Positions 1 to 10,390 of a stretch of DNA of 64,000 nucleotides are shown here, one piece after another; positions within the stretch are counted from its first letter, which is position 1; every line of letters begins with the position of its first letter. The DNA comes from Castor canadensis. Its lineage: Eukaryota; Chordata; Mammalia; Rodentia; Castoridae. The translations under genes were made by a program, and so were the position numbers. The stretch is from the NCBI RefSeq assembly GCF_047511655.1, contig NC_133393.1, forward strand, positions 156,937,779 to 157,001,778. Reading direction: 5' to 3'. The notes beneath the pieces are model-generated. The model made no database searches and was not told the origin of the DNA. It was given only the letters and a program-made list of their open reading frames with translations.

Positions 1-1496
1 AGGGTGATGGAGGCTTCCAGGCAAAGGCTACAGATATACCCACCATCTCCATGCTGTCATGGCATGCACACCTGTCACAGCCTATGACACTGTCCACTTT
101 AAACAGCGCACTATGCCGTATGCCGGACAAGCCTCCTGCAACGGTGAACTCAGGTGTCAACTCAGCCCTATCGTTTGGTCATCACCAAGCTGGATGTTAT
201 TGTGCAGGCTTCTTACAGATGTGATTGACATGTAAACCATAGCTTCTGAGTGAAGCAGAGGCTTCTCCATAACGTGGATGGGCCCCATCCACCCAGATGA
301 AGACCTCAAGTGGAAACCTGAGGTCCCCAAGGATGAAGGAGTTCTGCTCACAGACAGTCTCAGATCAGAGCTGCAATGTCAACTCTCTCCTGGTCTCCGG
401 CTTCTTAGGCTGTCCCATAAATTCTGGACTTGCCATTCCCCACCATTGTGTGAGCCTGTTCCTTAAAAATTTTCAATCTCTCTCTCTGTTCCTCTCACCT
501 CTCTATCTCTGTCTCTCCTCCATGCCCACCCACACTCAATTCCTCTACAAACCTGATAAAAATACCCAAAGGTATACAAGGTAGGAGTCATCCCATGTTC
601 CCACTGACTGTGTTTAGATTCCCAAAAGGAAAAATTGGCACATGATGCATCAACAAAGAAACTGAGGAAAAGACATAAGACACATGTGAACAGTTATTTC
701 TCGTAACTGCCTACTATCCTTGTGCATTTTTTAAATTCCTCACAACTTGAAGAAATTAATTCCAGATATTGAAAGCATTCTTACTAATCAATAATAAAAA
801 GACAAACCCATCCAGAGAGCAGGCTTAGAAAAGGAAACAGTTGGTGCACGGAGGATGTTAGAATGGCATGCATTCAAACGGTCCACCCTGATCAGCAAAA
901 TAAATGCAAATGAAACAGCCATAAAACCTTCGGCACCCGTGACACCACCCAGGCCACGGGTGGCAGAGGTGATACCTGGGGCTGAGGTGTGTGGATGGAA
1001 ATGGATGCGCTCAGTGGGAACGTAGGTTACAATTACCACCTCTGGAAGTTCACTTGGTAATTAATATACAGCCAGGCCTTAAAACTGTGTCATTTTGACC
1101 TCATGATTCCAGTTCTCTAATTCTTTCCTATAAATAACTATAACTCTACAAAAAGGTTTCCTACAAGCATGTTCATTTCTGAAGTGCTTAGAAGAGTAAA
1201 ATCTCAAAGTCTGATGTCCAAAAATAAAGACTGATTAAGTAGACGGTGGTATTCACACGTGGCAGAATCTCAGACTGCCTGACACCGCACCTGAGAGAGA
1301 AAACACCATGAAGTAATGTGCACCACACACCAAGAAAACTGACGAATACCTGCGGGATGAACGTGCATACGAAAACAAGATGGAAAATGCGAAATGTGGG
1401 TGGCTCGAAGCTGTAGAATCTAGAACCCTTTCTGATTGTTTGTTTCTCCGTTCGGTAACATTTTAAATGAACACAGTTTGGTGAGGAAAGGCCAAG

Positions 1497-1675
1497 GAGC
1501 ACAGGCTTCAGGGCACATTTTCAGAAGCCAGGCTGCCTGGGTTCCAACCCTGGCTGCTACTTCCAAGCTCAAAATCGTGGCGCAGTTTCCTTAATTCCTC
1601 CTGCCTTGCTTCTCTTACCTGCTGGCTATGCTGCAGGGTTGTTACGAAGATTAGGTGCAGGGATATAACTGAAGA
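1497..1675 (+). repeat. MIR SINE, diverged
   Basis: The sequence follows the MIR consensus in order: an 'agcacaggctt' start, the tRNA-derived 'ctgcctgggttcc..ccctggctgctac' core containing a B-box-like segment, 'cagtttcctt', then 'agggttgtta.gaagatta'. Substitutions and small indels are spread throughout, as expected of a repeat older than the placental radiation. The orientation is plus. The boundaries are approximate because the ends are eroded. Confidence 0.75.
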
Positions 1676-3693
1676 CCTCGGAAGAGTGTCCGCATCCAAG
1701 ATGGAATATGTAAATACCGCTTATTACGTTACTAAGACTGGAGAAATACGGTGGATAATTGCTCACAGCCTTGCATTCTCTCCATTGGCTTTCTCTCTGT
1801 AGGGCACTGTTTGGCCTGGAGTCTGGCAACAAGGTTTTCTCAGCCTTTTGTTGCCTGGGCTTGCTGAGCTTGGCGGCTCCTTGTCTTGTGTTTCCTGCTG
1901 TTGGCACTTCTTTTCCTCTGTACTGAGCTCTTCCACGGCTTACTGAGGACTGTCCGTGGATTTTGAGGTCTGTTCCTTGCAGTTGACCATGGCCTGTCTA
2001 ATGACATCATCTTCCCAGTCTGGAGTCACAGAGGACCTATCAGTAACAGTCACCCTTGGGCAACTGCTGTCCCCACATGTCACAGAGGCGAGCGGAAGCA
2101 GCCTCCCTTCTCACTGGGATCCCCACACCTGTTGTACTACTGTCCTGCCTCTCCTCCAGGTTCCACCTTCCTGGTCAGGAAGAGGAATCCCCTGCAAATG
2201 TACAAGGCGATGTGGAGGTGGAGAAACAGATGGGGGGCACACAACCAAAGCCCTTCACAGTCCATTCCTTGAGCTGCCTGCCATACACAGGTCCCTACAA
2301 CACCCTATCTTCACGAAATGCATTCCCCCCCACCATCATCTCAGTGAGGACACCAACACCTCAAGTCAACACGCACAAATCCAACCTCAGGATTGCTGGC
2401 AGCTGAGGGTCAGTCAGCGAGCACAGGACTGAAGAGCAAACGCTCTTCGTGGTGTGGAAGATGGGGAGACTGGGTGTGATAGAAACGTGTATTTCTATCA
2501 AAGCAGAGTGGGCGGTGATGCCAGCACACTTCTGCTCGGGCATGGAGGGAGGGCATGCCTCGGGCAATCTCCTTACTCCACCCACCTCCTCTCTGGAGAC
2601 TCTTCTCCACTGCACTCTGTGGCCAATCTGGGGACCCTGCAGGCAGGATGACTCTTTCTTAAACAGGTCTCTTTAGGGCCAATGACTTATCAACTGGCAT
2701 GCATGAGACCTGAGGATTTCTTTGGGGCTACACATTTACCATCCCTTGTGTTTCAGGCTAGATTGAAAGGGATGCTATGATTCTCTAATAAACTTATTTA
2801 AGCTTCAAAATTTAACATCCTGCTAATTCTGGCTAGTAATCAAAACCAGCCTGCCCGTCAACAACAACAAAAATTGTCAATTGGTAACAACGTTGGGATC
2901 CAGAACTGAGCTCTGTCTCCTAGCAACAGAACTCAGCACTGCTCATCCCCCATCCTCAATTCCACCCTGGTTGCTCTCACCAGGCCCTGGAAACAAGGCC
3001 TGGCTGGGACCCGCTGTGCCAGGCACCTGCTCTCGTCTCCAGGCTGCATCCGGACTGCAGCTTTATAATTAGATTAGGGCTGCTATCCACACTCAGGAGG
3101 CCTCCATCATTAGCTCTTCAATCTTCTCTCTTATCCCGTCCCGTCCCCTCGGCCTCCATCCCATGTGTAACCTGGGGCAGAGAATTGGCCATCTGCGGTC
3201 TCCCTGGCTCACAGACTCACCACCATTCTGGATTCCACGTCTTAAACACCAAGGGCTCTGTTCTCAATCCAGTCTGCAAGAATTTTCCTATACAAAATGA
3301 ACCACATGCCAATATCCTAAACTCTTCCCACCATACTCCCAATGGTGCAGCTGCAATGCTTTCATGGCTTGTGTGCCAAGACAGAGGAAGCAGACTATTA
3401 TCTCTCCAGGTCCCCTTATGCTCCCTCTTGCTTGGACCCCTGTCCACCACCTCTCTCTACCTTGGGCAGGACAGCTCCGACTTCTCCTTCCCAATTTAAG
3501 GTGCCCTACATCTCTGCTGGAAAAGGCTTTTCAAACAAAGAAAATTACTGTAAACTAAATTATGGGGCAGGCAACCAGCATTTTTTAAGAACTGAATTAG
3601 GACAGAATAGAAAAGACCAGAGAATCTTGTGAAGGTAAGTGCTGTTCTGTGAGGCTTTTACTTCAGATGGGTGTGTGCGCATGCATGAGTCCC

Positions 3694-3725
<32 letters not shown>

Positions 3726-3763
3726 TGCGCGCGTGCGTGCATGCATGCGCACATGTGCATGCT
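3694..3763. repeat. (TG)n tract running into GC/GT alternation
   Basis: About 13 TG dinucleotides (3694-3720) pass directly into alternating GCGCGTGCGCGCGTGCGTGC and then ATGCATGCGCACATGTGCATGC. The whole stretch is strictly alternating purine-pyrimidine. The left part is an ordinary microsatellite. The GC-alternating right part is less common in CpG-poor mammalian DNA because CpG decays. Confidence 0.9.
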
Positions 3764-4299
3764 GGTCCTAAGGATGGCACCAAAAATAGTCAGCAATGCG
3801 TATTGCTCCCAGCACACTCCTGTCTGTACCCCAGAGGTCAAATGCGCCAACATTGTCCTTGAACTCCTCTCATCACAACACCTGCCACACTATTATGACT
3901 GCTTTTCTCCTGCAAATTTCTGAGGGGAAAAATGCAAGTCTTGTTGACTTCCAGGCACAGTGCCTGGCATCTAGTTGGAAGAAGGAGTGTCTGGCACAGA
4001 GCACCACTTCAGAATGGACAGGATGGAATGGATTTGTAACATTTTAGAAAGTGGCATGCTTTTCTCAGGATAAAAGGCTCAGATCAAAGGAAGGAAACTG
4101 TGAAGGTAGACTCAGGCATTCACGGTTGGCTCTGTAGAACCCCATTGAGGGGCCTCTCCCTGGGGGCCAGGGCAGAGACATCAGTCTGGAACACCCAAGC
4201 CAAGGGGTGATGTCTCCTGTGCCCACCTACCTTGTCAGGAACTGCATCTTCTGCAGAGTGGCCTCCCCACAGGAAAACAAGCAGGAGAAGCTGCCCTTG

Positions 4300-4400
4300 A
4301 GAAGATGGTAACCGGTAACCAGCAGAGTCAGTGCGTTAATTAAACAGGAGATGAAAATTAGTGGAGAAAAACAGCTTGCAGGGAGAACACGGTCAGGGGC
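4300..4400. promoter_or_regulatory. AT-rich single-copy island upstream of TAFA5 (candidate element)
   Basis: A repeat-free stretch with an 8-bp palindrome TTAATTAA at 4336-4343, a homeodomain-type core, next to 'gatgaaaattag'. It lies about 1.5 kb upstream of the CpG island. Function is inferred from composition and motif only, and chance occurrence is quite possible. Confidence 0.25.
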
Positions 4401-4869
4401 TAGCAGTCCAAGACGAGTGGGAGGCCACTTTTATCTGCCTCAGTTTCCCAGCACGGTTCTGCGTGTAGGCAAGCCTGAGTGAGAGAGAACATGTGCATGG
4501 TGTACATGCATGTGGGGTGTGTACACGTGGCTGTGTGTGTAGGGCCTGTGTGGTCTGTCTCCCCCTCAGCAGCTTTCTTTGCTCCCCTTAGAGGTCATTC
4601 CAGATCAGGGCTGGTGACCAGACTTGCTGAGACCTCCCCAGCTCCAACAAGACCTCTGGGTGCAGGGAAAGAGGGAAAGTCCTATGAATCTACGGTGGGA
4701 GTTTCTATTAGCAAGTCCACCTGCCTGCAGGAAGGGGGAAGGTTGAACCCAGGGGCTGGATCCCAGGCGGCAGGAGCATCTGGAGGACTCCTGGCCTTGG
4801 GAATTCCTCTATTGAACTGTAGGGACCATGACAGGGAGGGTGGGAAAGGGACCTCAAAGGACTCAGCTT

Positions 4870-4930
4870 GTTTACAGGAATGAACCTGCTTTGTAGATGA
4901 TAATTATGCAAATAAAACAAAGGATGGTTA
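4870..4930. promoter_or_regulatory. Candidate POU/octamer site upstream of the promoter
   Basis: A perfect octamer ATGCAAAT at 4906-4913 is preceded directly by a TAATT homeodomain core, in the arrangement bound by POU factors such as OCT1 and the BRN proteins. The local sequence is AT-rich and shows no repeat similarity. It is about 0.5 kb 5' of the CpG island. A single octamer occurs by chance about once per 65 kb per strand, so this is a candidate only. Confidence 0.3.
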
Positions 4931-5575
4931 TCATTACCCCCTGGTGGGACCAACCCTGGGACAGAGAGCCCAGAGACCACTGGGTCCTTGCCCTGCATGG
5001 ACTACTGGGAGATGGCTGAGAACGCTTACCAAGGACAGGGCCTCAGCAGAGGGGGCAGTGCTAGGCAGCAGACAATATTGCGATTTTGGGGCAAAGTATG
5101 GGTGTAAAGGGCACATCTTCATGCATGGAGTGTTTGCTCAAGGTAAAGAAGGAGCCCTCATGGCAGTGGGCCTCCAACAACTGGGCAGATCCAAACGGCA
5201 CTCTTTGTGGTCCCATGGTCACCAAGGCACACCAACAGGCAAGGGCACCAAGGGATATGTGAGGAAACGGCCCAAAGTAGCCTGTGCTTCAATTAAACCC
5301 TGGGTTCAATTACCTGATCCCATCCAAGGCAGTCTGGAACCTCAGCGTTACAGGCCTTGGCGACTGCGGATGGGAAACACCGAGGGCCCAAGTCCACAAA
5401 CTTCACGCACGGTCCTGCCGGCCAAGTGCCCAGGCTGTGGGCGCGCTGGGCCGTCTCTGTCGCCATCCAGAGGCGCGGCTCGGGCGCGGCGTCCCCTCTG
5501 CCTGCCTCCCTAGCCAGTCCCGGGCCGGTGCGGAGTCCCGCTACGCCGGGCGCGCGCTCGAGGCGCGCACCTCGC

Positions 5576-5585
5576 ATTGGTGACG
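5576..5585 (-). promoter_or_regulatory. Inverted CCAAT box next to a CRE half-site
   Basis: ATTGG (5576-5580), the reverse of CCAAT, is followed without a gap by TGACG. It lies about 290 bp upstream of the TAFA5 start codon inside the CpG island, a usual place for NF-Y sites (typically 60-100 bp upstream of the cap site). If used, it would put transcription start near 5640-5690. Motif match only. Confidence 0.4.
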
Positions 5586-5773
5586 GGGCGCGCCGAACCG
5601 GAGCGCGCAGCGACGCCCAGAGCTGCGGGGCCGGCGTCCCCCGGCAGGCCGGCGCGGGAGCGGCGGGCGCGGGCGCGGGAGGCTCGGGCGCGGCGCGGCG
5701 CGGGGTGGGCCAGCGCGGGGCGCAGTGGGCCGGGGCCCGGGCGCGGCGGCGGCGTTGGAGGCGGAGGAGGAGG

Positions 5774-5836
5774 ATGGCGCGCGCGGGACCCGCACGTGGA
5801 GGCCGGCGCGGGGGCGCGGGCAGGGCCGGCTGCTGA
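5774..5836 (+). CDS. Upstream ORF in the TAFA5 5' leader (20 codons)
   Basis: An ATG at 5774 opens a 20-codon frame, starting MARAGPARGG and ending in Cys, with a TGA stop at 5834-5836, 38 nt before the TAFA5 start codon. Its context is strong for initiation (A at -3, G at +4). It is in a different frame from the main coding sequence. If the transcript begins upstream of 5774, ribosomes would meet this frame first, and it could dampen or gate translation of the main frame. The peptide is Arg/Gly/Ala-rich and has no recognisable function. Whether it is in the mRNA depends on the unknown cap site. Confidence 0.45.
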   Translation: MARAGPARGGRRGGAGRAGC

Positions 5837-5874
5837 GACGCGCTGCTGCCCCCCGTGCGGGCGCCAAGGCTTCA

Positions 5875-5986
5875 ATGGCGCCATCGCCCAGGACCAGCAG
5901 CCGGCAAGATGCGACCGCCCTGCCCAGCATGTCCTCAACTTTTTGGGCGTTCATGATCCTGGCCAGCCTGCTCATCGCCTACTGCA
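5875..5986 (+). CDS. TAFA5 (FAM19A5) first coding exon, long isoform, partial
   Basis: This exon encodes the first 37 residues plus one base of codon 38 of TAFA5, a small secreted cysteine-rich, chemokine-like protein made mainly in brain. The start reads MAPSPRT, and the exon ends ASLLIAYC, matching from memory the N terminus of mammalian TAFA5 isoform 1. Residues 1-18 are polar. Residues 22-37 form a hydrophobic signal peptide or signal-anchor core. The conserved cysteine-rich TAFA domain is encoded by later exons outside this window. The exon stops at a consensus donor (gtgagtac at 5987), giving a phase-1 intron. The start has T at -3 and G at +4, a moderate context. Met19 (5929) has A at -3 and would still keep the hydrophobic core. 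I chose Met1 because it matches the known protein start. Confidence 0.93.
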
Positions 5987-5994
5987 GTGAGTAC
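5987..5994 (+). other. Splice donor of TAFA5 intron 1
   Basis: gtgagtac directly follows ..tactgca, fitting the GTRAGT donor consensus. Splitting codon 38 after its first base (A) agrees with the Ser that follows Cys37 in the known TAFA5 isoform 1 (AG + Y from the next exon). No matching acceptor with TAFA5 coding sequence is visible downstream, so the intron continues beyond the window. Confidence 0.88.
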
Positions 5995-7090
5995 CGCGCG
6001 CCCGGCTCCCGCACGGGCCTCCGGGCCCCGGCCCGGCCCAGCCCAATCCGGAGCCCAGGCGGGGCACCCCGCGGGCCGCCCGGAGTCGGTGCGGAGTTGA
6101 GAGCGCGTGGCGCGCCGTTCCCCGGGTCCCTGCCGGTCCTGCGCCGGGCCAGGAGGGCTGGGGTCCGCGTGGCTCCCGGCGCTTGGGCACTTCGGGGCTG
6201 GGCGCCTCTGCCCGAGCTTCCTTCCCCCGACTCCCGGGCAGGGCCGGGGCGCCAGGCCCGGGCTGGCGCGGCTCGTCCCTGCGCGCCGGTGCCCGCTGCT
6301 GCCTGGCGAGCTGTCGCGGCCCCCGGCCCAGGCCGGCAATCCGAGCCCAGCCAGCCGCTTCCCGGCCGAGCTTCGCGTGCTGGAACCGGCGGCTAGTCGA
6401 GGCGAGCGGGCAGCACTTCCTGGGTTGTCGATAAAGCACCCTGCTCAGAGGTTCCCGCCGGCGACACTCCCGCCGGGGACTTGGGGAGACGAGGCGGCCG
6501 AGCCCCGGAGCTGGGCTCCTTTGGGCAGGATCGGGGCTCTGGCTCCGACGCACGGCTGAGCTTCTGCCTCCCCGGGAAGCGGGCTCGCCAGGCGCTTTCG
6601 TAAAAAGAAGTAAAGGCTGGGGTGCCAGCGAGGGCCAGCTGTCGCCGCGGGCATTTCGAGGGTCGTGTGGGAGACTGAGCTGGCGACCCAGTGGGTCTGG
6701 CACCGGGCCTCGGCCCGTCTGGCCGGAGTGGCGCGGGCTGGTCGGCGCTGGGGCACCAGCTGAGGTTGGGATGGGTGTGGGATGGTGGGTGACTGTGGCT
6801 CGCTCCTGGTTATCTCTGGGAGGGGAGGGGTGGTCTGAGTCTGGGCACAGATATGGGGCTGGGTTAAGGTGGGTGGTCAGCGTCCCTCCCAGTGCCCATT
6901 TTAAGCTGGTTGGGGTTGGTGGGGGCTGGGTAGCGTCCTGCGCTCAGCCTCCAACTGGGATGCAGGGCTTGTCAGGGCACGGACTCCTGATGCCTTCCCC
7001 TCTCAGCAGAAAGGAAGGACGGGTTCTGGGGAACGTCTGTTGTGGAGAATTGCCATGGGCTCAGAGGTGATGGAAAAATAATGATTCTTT

Positions 7091-7135
7091 ACAAAAACAA
7101 AACAAAACAAAACAACAAAACAAAACAAAAAAAAG
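7091..7135. repeat. (CAAAA)n simple repeat
   Basis: Repeated CAAAA units with one CAACAAAA interruption, ending in a run of A. The tract is low-complexity. It could be a leftover retroposon tail, but no recognisable SINE body lies 5' of it. Confidence 0.85.
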
Positions 7136-8039
7136 GCCAGTGCCAAGCCACCATCTCCTTCCTCCCCCACTTGGCCAACCCCGGAACCTGGGGCCTCCTG
7201 CCTCCCAGTCCAGAATGATTCTGCAGCAGCCTTGTTGACTCCCAGCTGGGTGGCTGGAGTCCTGGGACAGCCAAGCCCAGTGATATCTGCATCCCTAGGG
7301 ACACCAGGTCCCTGAGCGGAAGCTGAAATCACCATAGTTGTGTCAGTGGGTTCTGCTGTCTCTACCATTGCTGAGGCACCTTGCCCCTTCTGGACAGGCT
7401 TGCTTAGCAGATCCAGGAGACTCTTGACCAGCAGGGCTCTAACCTGCTGCCGGGCAAGCCTCTTCTACCTGGTGCATGCCCAGGCATCTGGATCGCAGCG
7501 CTGGCTATAAGGAGCTTCTGTGGTCTGTGGGCTGCTTTCAGGGGTTTCCCAGGAGGACCTTTGGTGATGAGCTCCAGAGCTCAGAGGTGCCACTGGAATG
7601 GACTTCCTGGTGGCATCACAGCAGGAGGGCTCATTCAGCAGTGTTGGGGGAGGGGTCTGTGGTACCCTGAGCCCCCAGCTGGCTGCCTTTCCTGCAGAGT
7701 CTGCTTGAGAACCCCAAGCCACAGGCTGGCCCTGGGGAGGAGGCAGTCCTGCAGGCGGGGATATTGTCAAGTACACAATACCCGGGTTCAGACCTCAACG
7801 CTCTGCTTGATGCCCACAGGGCGAGCTGGAATCCACTCTCTTCCTGTGCAGCTTCTGTCTCTCCACCCAGGGTGCTGTCACTTAATTCATTCCCACAGCA
7901 ATGGCTTGCACCTTCCCTCTGTAAGTCCAGGTGTTGGAGTGCAGAAGTTAAGCTGTGCCGCTGCTCAGCTGCTCGGAAGAACAGAGCCTTCTCACCCATA
8001 GGTCTTAGGGAGACCCCCCCACCGTCCTGCCAACAGCTA

Positions 8040-8345
8040 GCTCTTCTTCCATCACAAGGACATTTGGTAAAAACGTCTTATCCAGAAAAGCAGAAATCAT
8101 TAATAACAGAAGCATGGGTGAACCAGGCTGCTTCCATGTCTGTAATGGAGTAATTGACAATAAGATAACGTTTTTCAGACACACCCCATTACGCCACAAG
8201 TGCATTTGGAGAAATTAAAACATTTCTCTAAAATACAAAATAGTCATAGTAACAATAATTTATAGGTTGGAACTGCCATCCTAGAGAAGAAGCTGCAGTT
8301 TTCTTAGAATTGATAGAGTACATTGGTAATTAAACAGTTCCTGGG
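8040..8345. promoter_or_regulatory. AT-rich single-copy island (candidate enhancer)
   Basis: A repeat-free stretch in otherwise GC-rich intron. It carries TAATTG followed by ACAAT and AGATAA (8151-8168), CCATTACGCC, AACAATAATTTAT and a TAATTAAA at 8327-8334. Homeodomain, SOX and GATA-like sites are crowded together, as in conserved neural enhancers. The evidence is motif density and base composition only. Confidence 0.35.
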
Positions 8346-9184
8346 ATTTCCTTCCTCTCTCCCAGTGCGTCGGGGATGAAGGACAGGTGTCATCCTTGTT
8401 TGTAAATTGTTTTAGTTATCAGGAAGAATCTCTGTTACCCAAAGTGTTTTTATGTTGCAGAGCAGATCTCTTTGCATCGTCCTCATCAGGGAAACTGATA
8501 AGTATCACACAGGATTCAATCACCCTGCTTGTTAAGTCTGGGCTTCTCTGCAGGAAGAATGGTGCTCACTTCCTGCCACTGGTGAGAGGAAGCTGGATTA
8601 TTTCCTGGCCTGGTTTCTGGTAGGGGATTCTTCTGCTTGGCCCAGTGAAAGCCCTTCTTCGTTTCTTGGGTACTGAGACTCATATTTAAGGAGATGGGCT
8701 CCACCCTCTGGCTGGAGAAAGACCTGCAGTCCACCAAGTAGGCTGGTTGCTATGGTGACACAGCCTTGTCATTTTCTCCTATTGGGGAAGGATGGCCAGG
8801 AAAAGCCAAGAGGGAAGGGGGCCCTGCCCTGCGTGGTTTACTTTCAAATAAATGCGTGCTCCACCGCGCGTGCTCGTCACGTCGACAGCAGGGTCAGTCA
8901 CTGAGGGTTGTGCCTGGGAATGAGTGATGAGCATCGGTAGGGAGGTTGAGAGTCTGCTTGATTGTGGGCTGGGGAAACTCCTCGGGTGAGACTTAGAAAG
9001 GGGTGTGTGTTCAATTTCCTCCAGTGCCTCTGGAGTAGAGAGGTCTGCCTGCCCAGACTCCGATCTTGAATGCAATGGGGCCTCTTTGGAACAACTAGAG
9101 CCGGTGCCATTGTGCACTGTGCTTGCACGGGCGATTTGATCTTTCCACGCTGGCTTGTGGCGTTCAGATGCAACAGCGAGGCAT

Positions 9185-9206
9185 GGGGGGGTGGGGGGGT
9201 GGGGGG
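9185..9206 (+). other. G-run tract, potential G-quadruplex
   Basis: Three guanine runs of 7, 7 and 6 bases are separated by single T residues. The runs are long enough to supply four or more G-tracts with one-base loops, which favours a very stable quadruplex on the plus strand. In intron 1 this would also appear in the nascent RNA. A simple-repeat origin is equally possible. Confidence 0.7.
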
Positions 9207-9449
9207 AAGATGACCAGCCAGCGCGATGCCTGTGACGCCTTCTTACACCCAAGCCTTGACTGTGGCGCTTGTGTGCAGTGTTTAAAGGTGAGGAGCGTCA
9301 GGGTCGATTGCAAGTCCCCTCTTCAGAGTGGTTTGGCGGACAGACACTCCTGGAGACTGATCGTGTGTCACTGTGCCTGTGAGGACAGGCGGGTTGCGTG
9401 TTTGACACAGGTTTTTCTTTTTTCTTCGAAGAAACCCCGTCAAAATTGA

Positions 9450-9720
9450 ACTGTGCCTTTCAGTTAAATCTCATGTCCTCACGAGAAGAAATTACAAACA
9501 ACTTTTGAATTGTTTTTTAATCCATTAGAACACTAACCGAGCGTAGGCACTCCCATGTTGCATTTTCTTTATAAATACAATTTATGGCATATTTAGGACA
9601 CATTAGAGTATACCGTGTCCCTGCTGCTCGAATTTTGCATCCGGAGTTCTTGCAGAGGTAAAATGAAAGTGCTGGAGGCTTAATGAGGTGATACCACTCA
9701 GAAGTTTATTTCTTTCTTGT
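9450..9720. promoter_or_regulatory. AT-rich single-copy island (candidate conserved element)
   Basis: No repeat similarity is seen. The segment has TTGAATTG, TTTTTTAATCCATTAG, ATAAATACAATTTATGGCATATTTAGG, ATTTTGCATCCGG and CTTAATGAGG, with several CpGs retained (9538-9544, 9613, 9629, 9643). Retained CpG in AT-rich sequence hints at constraint or low germline methylation. Candidate enhancer by composition only. Confidence 0.35.
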
Positions 9721-10139
9721 TTCTTTTTTTCCTTTCATTTCCCACAGATTTTCCTTGATGAATTTTTAACACAAGATACGACGCTTGATTCTTTCAATGA
9801 CATAAATTGACATAAAGCTATGTCACCTCCCGTAGCCAGACTCGATCCCCCAGGGTCACGGCAGTAGAGGTGTTTTGCCTCCTCAAAAGGGTGTCCCATG
9901 CAGAGACCATGGAGAAGGGACTTTGGAACTACTCTAGAACAGCGTCCTTTTCCATTCCTGGACAGAGGGGCTGACCCACCTCCTGTTTTTAATTTGCTCT
10001 TTGCCTGCAATACCTGGCAGGGGCCACACACCACCTTCCAATGTCCATGAGTCAGCCGGACCTTGCTGAGGCCAGAGGACACTGGAACCCGGGGAAGCCT
10101 CCTGGCTGAATTCTTGCCTGGAATTCTAAGCTAGGGACT

Positions 10140-10390
10140 GTCACTCTATATCCACAGAATGAAATATGTAGATCAACTTTTGTGGCGCAAGTTATTTTCA
10201 GGTGACTTTTATGGGTGTAATTATGGGGAAATGTTGTGATAATGCAGCACTAGAAAGGGAAGAAAAGCTAGACATTAAAATCCCCATTTCCTTATATAGC
10301 ATCCCAGCTGCCGGTTTAGAGGGGCTCATTTTTGCATTAAAATATGGTGCTCTGGAGTTAATGACCTCTGCAGATTGCCACCTGTCACCC
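10140..10390. promoter_or_regulatory. AT-rich single-copy island (candidate conserved element)
   Basis: Unique sequence with a TAATTA homeodomain core at 10218-10223, TGATAATGCAGCA, a near-CArG sequence CCTTATATAG, TTTGCATTAAAATATGG and GGAGTTAATGACCT. It stands out from the GC-rich flanks. No open frame of note crosses it cleanly. Function is inferred. Confidence 0.35.

Larger units (their letters stand above)
1..5404. other. Intergenic region upstream of TAFA5
   Basis: No coding exon is recognisable here. The open frames are short, overlap on both strands and show no domain or splice structure. The stretch holds a MIR SINE near 1497-1675, a GT/GC alternating tract at 3694-3763, a weak MIR 3' tail near 3945-3990, and AT-rich single-copy patches at about 600-800, 1060-1180, 2680-2880, 4300-4400 and 4870-4930. 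The rest is unique mixed-composition DNA in which I see nothing definable. It lies 5' of the TAFA5 CpG island, so distal regulatory sites are plausible but unproven. Confidence 0.7.
5405..6745. promoter_or_regulatory. CpG island: TAFA5 promoter, 5' UTR, exon 1 and intron start
   Basis: CpG is abundant throughout this stretch and scarce on both sides, so its edges are clear by eye. It is very GC-rich with no TATA box placed convincingly, as in typical CpG-island promoters with dispersed starts. Visible sites include an inverted CCAAT box (ATTGG, 5576-5580) abutting TGACG (5581-5585), which is a CRE half-site, many GC-rich SP/KLF-like runs at 5640-5770, and a CACGTG E-box at 5793-5798. The exact transcription start cannot be fixed from sequence. 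It should lie upstream of the coding start at 5875, most likely within 5560-5800. Confidence 0.85.

Noticed and set aside
5577..5990. Plus-strand open frame overlapping TAFA5 exon 1 in another frame
   Set aside because: It is out of frame with the recognised TAFA5 coding sequence, starts at a non-ATG codon, and reads through the splice donor. It is a shadow of the real exon and its GC-rich leader.
5972..6703. 243-codon minus-strand open frame across the CpG island
   Set aside because: It is an Arg/Pro/Ala/Gly product of extreme GC content. It overlaps the intron 1 start and shows no homology I recognise.
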